DNA of 63,080 nt from Cladosporium sp. IMV 00045 (Eukaryota > Ascomycota > Dothideomycetes > Cladosporiales > Cladosporiaceae): NCBI GenBank assembly GCA_001931905.2, contig MSJI02000194.1, positions 1 through 63,080 of the forward strand, in the 5' to 3' direction. Position numbers and translations under genes: made by a program. The notes under the pieces are model-generated. The model was given only the letters and a program-made list of their open reading frames with translations, did not search any database and was not told the DNA's origin. Positions 11,916 to 21,509 of this stretch are shown here, one piece after another (position 1 is the first letter of the stretch; every line of letters begins with the position of its first letter).

Positions 11916-13285
11916 CTATCCAACGTACTTGGCGAGGTTCAAGAATTCTTCGCTTCTTCTCAGCACCCCCATATCTTCTTCACTCAAACACATCACAAGC
12001 CCGATCTCGCCATCAGGAGCCTTCGGCATTAGATACATCAGGCCTTCCGTGGGATGAGATTTGGTCCTCCTAACAGCTTCCGCAAATCCCATGCCAGGGC
12101 CAAAGTCGTACTCGAAAGACTTCATCTTTGCCCATGAGCTGAAGAAGACGTCAGATGTCCAATTCATACAGGCGGCGAAGCTGATGCGAGATCTGTCCCG
12201 CGAATCCGCGAGTAGCGTTGCAAGAGAGCGTGTGTCGTGAACGATGGTGGACGTCTCGGGGGTGATTCTAGAGCGCAGATCCGATGCAAGAGCTCCGAGC
12301 GACCAGTCTGTCAGTTCTCGAAGGGTGTGGGAATTGTATGTCATGTTCTGGAGGAATGCAGGATGCATGGAGGAGATCCCAAGCAGCTTTCTCACGTCTA
12401 CAGCGCGCGCCAACGTGGACGGCGTGGCAGGATCCAGGCGAGCAAGGCGAGCAGAGCTTACTGAACGCCAAACGAAAGCGGTGAGTGCATCATCAGTGGA
12501 GACGAAGCCTGCTTTTGAGGACTGAGCAGCAGAAGCTTTCAGAGCCTCCAGAGAGGATATCGTGAAGGAGAAGTATGCCCAGTTGCAAACTGGAGGGCCT
12601 TGATCAGATTCAGAAGACGAGCTTGCAGTCTTCATGATTTGGTGGTCAAGATTTGATGGAGGCTTGCAAGACGCATCCAGCAAGGGAATGGCATTTCCGG
12701 AAGATAGGTTTCCGACGAGTCGCTCTTCTGATGTGAACTCCTCATTTCGACATGCTTTGGAGAAGAGACGAATAATATGATCTTCCCCAATGCCGTCCAT
12801 GGCTTGATGATGACCGAGGAATGTCAGAATGAGCCCTCCGTAAATGAGAGTCGCCTGAAGAAGAAGCACTTCAGGAGAGGATTCGGATAACGAGTTGATT
12901 ACATCAATCTTTGTTTTCCGCGGTGCGAAGATGTTCTCATCGAGCTCATTGATTGGGAGTTCGCCTGTCGTAGACTCTCCATGGACGGGGAGGTGTCCTC
13001 GCGGATATCCTTCACAACTAAGCCAGGCGGCGCTCCAATAGATCTTATCTTGAACAGCCCGGTGTTGCTCGTTGAAGAGCCCTCATCGACGACCCTACCG
13101 GCTAGCCAGGGAAATGCGGTGTGAAGCCTTCCCAAGCCGGCTTCTAAAGTCTCGATCAGCTGTGGATATGAAGAAGAATCGGCGACTGAGAAGATGAAGC
13201 AGATCTGGGTGTATATTGGAAGGATCTGCTGCCCCAGGATGTCCAGATGAATTCCGTCATCTTTGTCAGTCGCAGGTGCGGCCAT
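11916..13285 (-). pseudogene. BAHD/trichothecene-acetyltransferase-like acyltransferase, frame broken
   Basis: Homology to fungal CoA-dependent acyltransferases runs along the whole locus. The N-terminal half (MAAPATDKDDGIHLDILGQQ onward) is in one frame from 13285. The rest, including the catalytic HHQAMDG (HXXXD) motif and the YDFGPGMGF region (DFG-W-like), is in a second frame down to 11916. The two frames overlap without a plausible intron, and family similarity passes directly from one to the other near 12955-12962, so a single-base indel is the simplest reading. Either the gene is inactive in this strain or the assembly has an error. The gene is convergent with the FAD monooxygenase (195-bp gap) and would have acylated a hydroxyl group. 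Confidence 0.75.
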
Positions 13286-13950
13286 AGTCAGCTGTGGAAG
13301 TATGAAATGATTGGCAGTCGGAGTCCAGTAGTTACTTCACAGCTCGCAAGCTGCCACGGTTGCCTACATGTATGTGTTGTTGACAATATTTACCTCGGTC
13401 CATTGCCGCGCCTTGGTTTCTCGCTTACAGTTCCAGGCCGCCAGCCCTCGCCAGCGTATTCCATGCTTATGACCATTCCAAACACTCGAGGGTCCCTCTA
13501 TCATGCGCAAGAGGAACTCGACACGGCCAGGAATGGATCTCGATCTTATTGAAGCACTTTTTTGCCGCGGCACATGGTTTGGGGGAAGTTTCAGAAGGTT
13601 GACAACGTATTTGGAGCTCTCTTGAGCGATTCGAGGTCTCCGTACGGTTTGGCCGTCATCAACGACACAGGTCTCGATGCACACAACAATGGCAACGCTA
13701 GTCCATGGCATTGTATGGATCTCGATCATGATCTTCAAGGGGCTGGCTTCCAGGGAGATGAGTCCGCTGATTTGAGTTCGGACTATGACAGCATCCCGTG
13801 CTGGCGGTGTTTGCTACGTCACTCGTTCAACGGGTGGCAACATCTGACGTTTAAGAAGACATTTGGGAAACAAGAGTGGGAGTACGGAAGAAGTAATCGT
13901 TATTCCTCTTCATTCCACCATTTACAAAGCAGCAAATCGACGTTGCCATC
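13286..13950. other. Intergenic, acyltransferase to LEA-like gene
   Basis: This is a divergent intergenic stretch of 665 bp. Short reading frames here have no domain features. One TACATGTA palindrome lies at 13365-13372. Confidence 0.45.
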
Positions 13951-14841
13951 ATGTCGGGCATGCTATCATCAGTCACAAATGCAGCCTCTGGCTATGTCGA
14001 TTCGGCAAAGAACACAGCTTCAGGATATGCCGACTCCGCGACAAACATGGCCACGGGCTATCGCGACCAAGCTTACGGATACGTGAACGATGCCGGGGAG
14101 TACGTCACTGGGAACCTCGACAACGCAGGGCAGACTGCCGGTGACTATGCGCGGCAGTATGGCAAGACAATCACAGACACCGGCGAAGGCCTGGAGGACA
14201 GAGCGCAAGGATACAGTGACACCGTGAACTCGACCGTCAACAAGACGACGGGCAAGGCCATACCGGAGCGCAAGAAGGCAGCATCGAAAGATCCTGCTGC
14301 TCAGGTAGCGGACGCTGTCAAGAAGCCTGCTGCCAAGTCATCGCCCGCGAAGCCTGCAGCCAAAGCTGGCACGGCATCGAAGCCCGCAGCGAAGCCAGCA
14401 TCAGATGCAAAGCAATCATCAGAGTCAGCGCCTGCGAAGAAGGCTCCCGCCGCCAAGAAGGCTCCCGCCGCTGCGAATGGTGATGCCGCAAAGCCGGCCA
14501 CAAAAGCCACTGCCTCAGCGACCAAGAGCAAAGCGCCGGTGAAGCGCACACCAATTGGGACGAAGAAGCCTGTACCACAAGCTGGCGGTGCTTCGAAGAA
14601 GCCAGACGAAGGAGATTCTGCCCCAGCCAAACCAGCAGCGAGGAAGCCGACACCCGTAAAGAAGGCTCCTGCTGAGAAGGCCTCAACCGCAAAGGCACCC
14701 GCTGCATCGAAACCTGCTCCCACCAAAACTCCAGCAGCAAAGCCGGCCGCTAGCAAGCCAGCTGCGGCGCAGAAAGCTCCTGCGAGCACGAAGCCTGCTG
14801 CCAGTAAGACTGCATCGGCCAAGTCTACTGCTCAGAAGTAG
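13951..14841 (+). CDS. LEA/histone H1-like Ala-Lys-Pro-rich protein
   Basis: A 296-residue single-exon protein in two parts. Residues 1 to about 75 contain 11-residue-spaced motifs (SGYVDSAKNTA, SGYADSATNMA, TGYRDQAYGYV), typical of amphipathic late-embryogenesis-abundant (LEA group 3-like) helices. From about residue 105 to the end the protein is a low-complexity, strongly basic tail of KPAAK, PAKKAP and SKPA repeats, resembling linker-histone tails. No globular H1 domain is seen. Such proteins are usually disordered and linked to desiccation or stress tolerance; binding to nucleic acids through the tail is possible. There is no signal peptide. The function is inferred from composition only. 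Confidence 0.75.
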   Translation: MSGMLSSVTNAASGYVDSAKNTASGYADSATNMATGYRDQAYGYVNDAGEYVTGNLDNAGQTAGDYARQYGKTITDTGEGLEDRAQGYSDTVNSTVNKTTGKAIPERKKAASKDPAAQVADAVKKPAAKSSPAKPAAKAGTASKPAAKPASDAKQSSESAPAKKAPAAKKAPAAANGDAAKPATKATASATKSKAPVKRTPIGTKKPVPQAGGASKKPDEGDSAPAKPAARKPTPVKKAPAEKASTAKAPAASKPAPTKTPAAKPAASKPAAAQKAPASTKPAASKTASAKSTAQK

Positions 14842-15096
14842 ACGTTGGTAGTCACAACAGAATGCTTGCATGATGTACGATTTCGATGTAGATTTAGAAT
14901 AGTCTCTTTGCGTTAATAATCACATACTATCTCATCGTTACAAATTCACATGAACAGTTAAACAAGACGTGAAACGTCCCTATGCGTTCAAACTACGTTC
15001 CTTCTGGAAGATCGTATGCTGTCAATCACGCTCTGCGGAGCGGATATTGTTAGACCACGGTATATGTGGAACATAGAATGCGTCCATCTAGACTGT

Positions 15097-16776
15097 CTAA
15101 TTCGCTGGAGTAATAGCCCACTTGCTCCTCGCCCTGATCCTTGGTCCCCATTTCCAGAATGCATAGGGGATAGGCACCACAGCCGCACTGATGCATGCCA
15201 GAATCGTAAGTGTATATCTCGGACCTAAGTTCTTGTAGAATGGAATGCCCACAACCGTCATCCCGCCTGCTGCAAGATAACGTACCAACGCCACGAAGGT
15301 GAGGGCGGAAGCAGCGTTGACCTCATACGAGTCGATGATGTACATGTAGGCCGACATGAAGATCGAGATGATTCCAAAGCCGATGAGCAAAGAGGCGCAG
15401 ATCGGAGACCAGATGCTGATGTGAGGAAAGTCCGTCCAAGCCATCCAGAACAGTCCGATGGGCACAGTAGGCGCACCGTACATGGCATACAGCAACCGAG
15501 TCTCTCGCACCAATTTTGTTCCTTTACCGTCATCTCCATCCCGTTGAAGCTGCTTCTTCGTTTGACGATACACTATGGGGACCAGGAAGACGTCGAGTGT
15601 GATCCCGATGAAGAGTCCTAGGAAGATTGTGAATGAAAGACCGCTGTTGATGCCATAGGTCTGTTCGAAGATGTAGGGGTAGCCGTCCAGGAAGGTGAAG
15701 AGGACGATGTAGATAACGCTCAAATAGAACGTCCAGCTGATGACAATAGGTTCCGCTCCGAGAATGAAAGGCCTCGAGAAGTTCTTCTTCAGAATCTGCA
15801 CTGTCGTCAACCCGTGCAGGTCTGTTTCGGCGCGGAATCGGTCATCCCCAGTGAGCTTGCGGAAGTAGTACGCTTTGTACTTGAGCAATCGCGGCCCGAG
15901 AGTCTCCGCCTTGCCGATGATTACCATGGCAATTATTAGACCGTCAGTGATCAACATGATCCACTCAGCCCAGCGCCAGCTCAAGACGCCGGTGTACCCA
16001 ATGTATGCTCCGATGACGGGACCCAGAGTTGGGCCGCCGAAGCCCGAGATCGCAAAGATTGGGAAAGCCCAGGTCTTTTCTTTCGCGTTCCAAATATCGC
16101 TCATGCTTCCTCCGGCGACTGTAAGAGGGGCAGCACCACAGAAGCCTGCGAGAAATCGGAAGACAATTTGTGTGCCGATGTTGGGCGCGAGTGCAGAAGC
16201 CAGTATCCAGATTCCAAAGAGCGACAATGCGCCAAGATATACCGGATACCGTCCCACGAGTTCAGACAAGGGGCTGCTGAAGAGAGCACCAACGCCGAAC
16301 CCAATCAAGAACATCGCAGTGCCACCGAGCGCTTCGGTGACTTCAGAGACACCCAGATCCATGGAGGCCGGCACAAGGACTGCAGAGTCAATTGAAGAAG
16401 CCGCAGTGACCACAAATGCAATGAAGAACAAGATGATGGTCGTCCTCAATCGGCGTGGAGTAGACCAGTTCTGGGGATTCTGAGGATCACTTGGGGATTC
16501 CCAGCCAACGATGTACACATCTTTGCCGTCGTCGGCTTGGGAGAGGGTCACGCCTGGAATGCGGGTGTAAGGGTGTTGCGTGAAGTCGCTGTTGTCCGTG
16601 GATGAGTCGTCTTCATCTTTCTCTTTCTCATCTTCCTCGCCACTGCTGACTTGGCCTCCTTGACTTGACGCTTCTGAAGAATCATTAATGACGCCACCAT
16701 TTTCTGTCTCGCGGAGATCGTCAAGTTGTCGCTGTACTCCAAGCTTGAGTCTGCGTAATTGCAGGAACGCTGCCAT
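15097..16776 (-). CDS. MFS transporter, DHA1 drug/polyamine-type
   Basis: A predicted 559-residue, single-exon transporter of about 12 membrane segments. The cytoplasmic N-terminus (about residues 1-105) is acidic and Ser/Asp-rich. It is followed by WSTPRRLRTTIILFFIAFVV, the start of TM1 in this family. The loop SSPLSELVGRYPVY and FRFLAGFCGAAPLTVAGGSMSDIW match the DHA1 signatures of fungal multidrug and polyamine exporters. The start MAAFLQLRRLKLG was chosen over an ATG 90 bp upstream because that extension is a hydrophobic stretch not typical of the family. The substrate is unknown. It could export products of the aromatic cluster, but the LEA-like gene separates them. Confidence 0.85.
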   Translation of the reverse strand: MAAFLQLRRLKLGVQRQLDDLRETENGGVINDSSEASSQGGQVSSGEEDEKEKDEDDSSTDNSDFTQHPYTRIPGVTLSQADDGKDVYIVGWESPSDPQNPQNWSTPRRLRTTIILFFIAFVVTAASSIDSAVLVPASMDLGVSEVTEALGGTAMFLIGFGVGALFSSPLSELVGRYPVYLGALSLFGIWILASALAPNIGTQIVFRFLAGFCGAAPLTVAGGSMSDIWNAKEKTWAFPIFAISGFGGPTLGPVIGAYIGYTGVLSWRWAEWIMLITDGLIIAMVIIGKAETLGPRLLKYKAYYFRKLTGDDRFRAETDLHGLTTVQILKKNFSRPFILGAEPIVISWTFYLSVIYIVLFTFLDGYPYIFEQTYGINSGLSFTIFLGLFIGITLDVFLVPIVYRQTKKQLQRDGDDGKGTKLVRETRLLYAMYGAPTVPIGLFWMAWTDFPHISIWSPICASLLIGFGIISIFMSAYMYIIDSYEVNAASALTFVALVRYLAAGGMTVVGIPFYKNLGPRYTLTILACISAAVVPIPYAFWKWGPRIRARSKWAITPAN

Positions 16777-17384
16777 GATCTGCGAATGCTCGGTCTGGAC
16801 AACGACAATGACGAAAAAATAGATGCTCAATAGCGAATGCCAGAAAATAAGAAAGCCAAGCAACACATTAAAGCTGGAGCAAAAGCTTGAACGTATGATC
16901 CTGACATCTGATTAATAAGAAAGTCGAACGATCAATGATGATAACGCCTGTCAAACGTCATCACGAAGTCGTTCGGCACATGTGCCGGAGCTCGAAGTTT
17001 TTCTTATCGGACTCATGGCGGCCGCTCTGCGGCAGCCAGGGACTCAAGATCACGAGATGACCATCAAAGCCATGTGGCGAGCAAGTTGAAGAAGTTGTCA
17101 AGCCCAACAACGGTACGCCTTGCGTGGTTCACCCATCTGGCTGTTTCAATGATCTTGGTCGGACTAGACGGATGAGCCATCCGATCCGCAGCCGATCCGG
17201 CTGCCGATCCGGCTGCCGATCCTGATGAACAGACGGGACTACTTGGTTGCTTCTTCTCAAATCCTGGCGAGCCTGGATTTGTGATACGGGCGCATGCCAG
17301 TCTCGAAAATTTGGATACCATATCGTTATGTGACGACATATCTCACCAATGAAAACACCCTGTTCCCGTTGATTCACTACGGAG
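16777..17384. other. Intergenic with short 12-bp repeat
   Basis: No convincing gene is present. The minus-strand frames here are short, and one of them merely translates the GATCCGGCTGCC repeat at 17183-17222 as Gly-Ser-Ala-Ala units. Confidence 0.45.
17183..17222. repeat. Short tandem repeat, 12-bp unit GATCCGGCTGCC
   Basis: Two perfect units (17194-17205 and 17206-17217) are preceded by a degenerate unit (17183-17193) and followed by a partial one. It lies in the gap between the DHA1 transporter and the copper monooxygenase fusion gene. Confidence 0.7.
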
Positions 17385-20150
17385 CTAGTCCTTCACACTC
17401 CTCTGACCACGCTTCAACAAGCTGAAAACAACGACACCGATGTAGACGAATGCAATGACACCAACTAGAACACCGTAAGCGATAAGAAGACCGTTCGAAG
17501 CATCGGCGAGCTGCAAGCCCAACCCGCCATTGACCATGCCAAGAATGACTGCCGCTCGCCCGGTAAAGATGTGGACATACGACCACGCCGTCCTCTGCTG
17601 TACACGTTTGAACACTTTGTGGTGAATGGCTCCCAAGAACGGCATGAAGAACAGAACAACGAGCAGAAGCAACCCGATGATGGCATGAGGCTCATTCATG
17701 TAGTCAAGTGCATTTCCGACGTAGATCCCCAAGCCCACCGCAGCGATGAAGAGAGCAACGCCAAAGACTTGCAAGCCCCCGTGCGCCCAGGCTAGGTGAC
17801 GGAATTTACCCAAGCGAACGAGTATGGCGCCGAGTGGGAAGATGATGACGAATGCGACAAAAGCCAGTGCGCCATGAGCCTGTATGTAGCGGTTTTGCGT
17901 CTCGGTGGAAAGTCCTTCCCAGCCGGAAAGATTCGATGGCGATTCCGTTGTCGCATTAGTATTCAGGAACGGATTCGTTACATCGGCTTCGGAGCCTCCC
18001 GTGGCTCGCGAAATATCCCACTGGAATCTCCCCGTCCTGTCGTGCTGGGAGATGACGGCATTTGTATCGTCAGTATCGAGCTGCGATCCTTGATGATACC
18101 CATAGATCCAGTCGCTGTCACTGCTTTCGAGGTCCAAGGTGCCTGAGCTCCACTGGGTGCAGTTGGCGCAGCGTACGTTTGCCGTCATTCTCCCATCTGA
18201 GATTCCGGAGCCCTCCAATAGAGTGACGTCTGCAGCGTCGTTGATGGTAGGCATTTCGTGGCCTGGTGCATTCCTTGGAGACAGCGTCACGTTTGTACCG
18301 TCCGCCGAGCTGTACATGAGGAACATATTGGCATTGCTCATCGCTGTTCCTTGGGCAAGCGCGACCCAGGAATAAGTCGTTGGTGCTGTGAGTTGGAAGT
18401 AGATGTCACCAGAGCCAGAGTTGGCCGATTGCTCGGGTACATGTATAGAGAAGCACACCTCAGACTCAGGACAAGTACTCAAGACTGCCGGTCCACCTGA
18501 TCCCGTGCTAGAGTTGGAGGGACCTCCGGACGCAGGGCAAGTATTGCCGGACTCTGTCAGATTCCTGTATGCGGACGTGAGAAAATCCGAAGGGTAGATA
18601 TCTGGCTGCTCTTCGGTTGACTCCATACACAGCGCTGCGGTTCCATTCATCTCGTTCTCGATTGACTCGCCCATGTTGTACTGTGTACAAGCAAGCACGC
18701 TGTTTGCGGGATAGTAGTCAACCCAAGCAAAGCACATTTCCTCTTTGCTCGCTTGCCCACCAGGTACAGGCTCAGTGTCGTTGGAAGTGTCAAACTCGCA
18801 AGTAGTGATTAGCTTGTCTCCAGGGAAGAGTTTCACTTGATCCAGGCTCTTTGAGAATTGGTAGCCGTACTCGAAGTCCCGAAGAGTCGAGAGTGGCTCA
18901 ATCTCCTCGCCATCTCGGATGATTTGAACACGTGTGTTTCGGCCACGGAAGTGCATGTGATGAAAGACCGAGAATGCGGTGATGCCTTCCGAGGGCCATC
19001 GGTCGGTACATTCAGGCGTGCAGACTGTCGAGCGTGCGGTGATTTCCTTACCAGGCTCGAGGAACCAGCCCCTGACTTCAAGGTCCCCCAGCGTCAAGGT
19101 TCCAACCTCCATTTCCACGGGTTTGTCGTCATAGAGGAAGGTGTAGCTCGCAGCATCTCTCTCGCCTTCGACTCCCTCAGGGTTGTTGTAATGAGTTTCT
19201 AGCATCACGTACTCATAAAGATCGGAGCTAAACGGCTTGCCATACCCAGGCTCAAATGTGCGACCGGACATGCCAGGAGCCCATTCTGTGACAAAGCCGT
19301 TGCAAGGATTGGAGAAATCGGGATTGCAATCAGCTTCATCATTGTCGACCATGTCAACAAGTTCATCGGGCAGGCCATAGCATGCGTACAGAACCAAGTG
19401 ATGCAGCAGATCACTCGCCTTGTTCGGTCTTTCCGCCAGCAGGTAGTTTCTTTCGCCAGTGGGCATCTTATGAAGACTGTAGCAGTATGTTGTCTCATCG
19501 GTGGGAACGGTCGTCTCAGGCTGGATCACGGTGAAATTCTTGGTGTCGGCAATGTCCCGAACTTCGTTCACTGATATAGTCTTTCCTTGTCCAAGCTTGA
19601 CGTACTTCTTGCCGTTCTGGCCAGGTCCATGTTGAGTGAAGGCGTTGTCGTTGGAGAATGAGTAGATGAACCACTGCCACGAGTATGTGTTGACGTTGGA
19701 CTGGCTCTCAAGACACTCTGCTAAATTTCGCTTCTCGAAAACGAAGGACGTCACACCATTTTCCTGGTGGCCTTCTATGAAGCGCATGTTGTTGTCCTGG
19801 TCCTCTGAGAGCTCGGGTGTGATGAAGCCCGCCGCCTGGCGGTTCTCGAACTGGAACTCGTTGTTGTCGTTGTTGTATCCAACAGCAATATCAGCGCCAG
19901 TCATGGCGCCTGTCTCGCTGAATCCAAGGGCCAGATAGCCGGCGGACCGAGAAGCGATACCAAAGGTCGAATAGTTGTCACCGGTCTTCCAGTAAAGCTG
20001 AACGTCGCCATTATCGTCCAGTGCAATACTACTGTTGAAATCATGACGGTCAAAAGGGACCCAGTCGGTATCATTTTGGCTGTGTGCAAGCCCAAAGAGA
20101 AGCGGTAAGATCGACAGTAGGAATGACAAAACAGTATAGGAGCGCAACAT
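17385..20150 (-). CDS. Secreted/membrane DOMON-copper monooxygenase-DOMON-cytochrome b561 fusion
   Basis: A 921-residue single-exon protein with four modules. A signal peptide covers about residues 1-24. A first DOMON domain (about 30-165) is followed by an ascorbate-dependent type II copper monooxygenase core (about 205-500). Its expected copper ligands are in place: His250, His251 and His320 for one site, and His398, His400 and Met472 for the other, with spacing like dopamine beta-hydroxylase. A second DOMON (about 555-720) resembles the heme-binding cytochrome domain of cellobiose dehydrogenase. The C-terminus (about 750-915) is a cytochrome b561 with membrane helices and candidate heme histidines at 759, 790, 822 and 860. 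It probably passes electrons across the membrane to an extracellular copper hydroxylase. The substrate is unknown. Confidence 0.88.
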   Translation of the reverse strand: MLRSYTVLSFLLSILPLLFGLAHSQNDTDWVPFDRHDFNSSIALDDNGDVQLYWKTGDNYSTFGIASRSAGYLALGFSETGAMTGADIAVGYNNDNNEFQFENRQAAGFITPELSEDQDNNMRFIEGHQENGVTSFVFEKRNLAECLESQSNVNTYSWQWFIYSFSNDNAFTQHGPGQNGKKYVKLGQGKTISVNEVRDIADTKNFTVIQPETTVPTDETTYCYSLHKMPTGERNYLLAERPNKASDLLHHLVLYACYGLPDELVDMVDNDEADCNPDFSNPCNGFVTEWAPGMSGRTFEPGYGKPFSSDLYEYVMLETHYNNPEGVEGERDAASYTFLYDDKPVEMEVGTLTLGDLEVRGWFLEPGKEITARSTVCTPECTDRWPSEGITAFSVFHHMHFRGRNTRVQIIRDGEEIEPLSTLRDFEYGYQFSKSLDQVKLFPGDKLITTCEFDTSNDTEPVPGGQASKEEMCFAWVDYYPANSVLACTQYNMGESIENEMNGTAALCMESTEEQPDIYPSDFLTSAYRNLTESGNTCPASGGPSNSSTGSGGPAVLSTCPESEVCFSIHVPEQSANSGSGDIYFQLTAPTTYSWVALAQGTAMSNANMFLMYSSADGTNVTLSPRNAPGHEMPTINDAADVTLLEGSGISDGRMTANVRCANCTQWSSGTLDLESSDSDWIYGYHQGSQLDTDDTNAVISQHDRTGRFQWDISRATGGSEADVTNPFLNTNATTESPSNLSGWEGLSTETQNRYIQAHGALAFVAFVIIFPLGAILVRLGKFRHLAWAHGGLQVFGVALFIAAVGLGIYVGNALDYMNEPHAIIGLLLLVVLFFMPFLGAIHHKVFKRVQQRTAWSYVHIFTGRAAVILGMVNGGLGLQLADASNGLLIAYGVLVGVIAFVYIGVVVFSLLKRGQRSVKD

Positions 20151-21509
20151 CTTCCTTGAAGGGACTTGTAAATGGGGGATGAAGACAGAGTGCGATGTGA
20201 TGAAGATGTTGAAGCTGCCACAGATTAACGTGTCATTGCCTTGCTGTGAGACATCATGTCCCTACTTGTAGTCAATCATGCTGCCTACTGAACCCATGCT
20301 TGACTCAGCAGAATAACGTACGATCCAATGGTATGAGGTGTTTGCTCAGCCAGCTTAGCCAAGCGGCGCTGTTGCGCATTCGCGAGCGGCGTATGCGAGG
20401 AGCCCAATCACATTCCACAGACTCTCACAGCACCTATACCTCTTCATGGTGGTCTGACCTGCATGGTGGTTCCATGTACATGCCGATCAAGTCGGCAGTG
20501 TAGGATGCTAAGGGGTTCTCTGGCGCTTCTGTGAGACATGGACATCAACGCGATCATTCTTGAACCAGATTTGAAGTCAGCGATGCGTTCATGAATCTCT
20601 CCAACTGACCAGAGCAAATAGTGAAACGATCCTGAAACCAATTTTCCCCATGGGAGGCTCCTCAGATCGTTGGTAAGCCTCAAGAAGCAGCACAGCGCTG
20701 AAGGCTTGACATCTGCGCCTCTTCCTCTCGCTGGTAGGGGACAGTAGGATATGGCTACCTCTATTTCTGAAACATCGTCGTAATGTCGAAGAAAGCATGT
20801 CAGCACAAGGCTCATCATCCAAAAGACTTGGCACGTCTTGGCCTCAGCTTCATTCTACGAGCGAGCCAATCAACAGCGATGGGCGTCAGCTCTGCTCCAC
20901 CATCATTGGCTGTCTCGCATTTGCTGCTCTGCGCAGCGGTATGATACACACATTATGGTTGTACATGTAGGCAGCAGTAAAGAGATCCCGGCTGTCTGCT
21001 CGTAGCCTGATGACAAGGCAGGGATTCATGCCTGACAATCTGCAGTTGCAATGAATGAAGGCTCTCAATCAGGCCGATATGTGATGTCAGAACGCATCGT
21101 GAGATGTCTGGTGCCTCAGCTTGCGATTCCTCCTAGACACCAGACATACATGTACACATGCATGTATCGTATCAGCATACGTCACTGAATACCAGACGCT
21201 GAGATGGAGTGGATGACATGGCCGCAGAAGCATACGCACACGACTCTGCCCCGAGGTCCACTTGTTCGGCTCGCTGTTTAGCGCATTTGCCTTCGGAATG
21301 TAGAGTTTGTCAACCACCGAGATAGGCTCAAGGATTTCGGTCAAAGCATCACACCACTGAAGCTGTTAGTACACAGGCTGAATTGCCTGCGTTGCTCAAA
21401 ATTGAAGTGCAAATGCGTAGATAAAAAGATGTGTACATGGAAACAGAAAACCACATGCTCGGTCGAGTCATGGTAAGATACACTTCTCCACTCTTGGTTG
21501 GCCCAAGGG
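20151..21509. other. 1.36-kb gene-free stretch
   Basis: Reading frames are short, overlap on both strands and lack domain features. Two TACATGTA palindromes occur at 20962-20969 and 21147-21154. This probably includes the promoter of the copper monooxygenase fusion gene. Confidence 0.45.

Noticed and set aside
14301..14822. Minus-strand Ala/Gly/Phe-rich reading frame opposite the LEA-like gene
   Set aside because: It is the complement of the AAG/GCC/CCA repeats of the sense gene and has no independent support.
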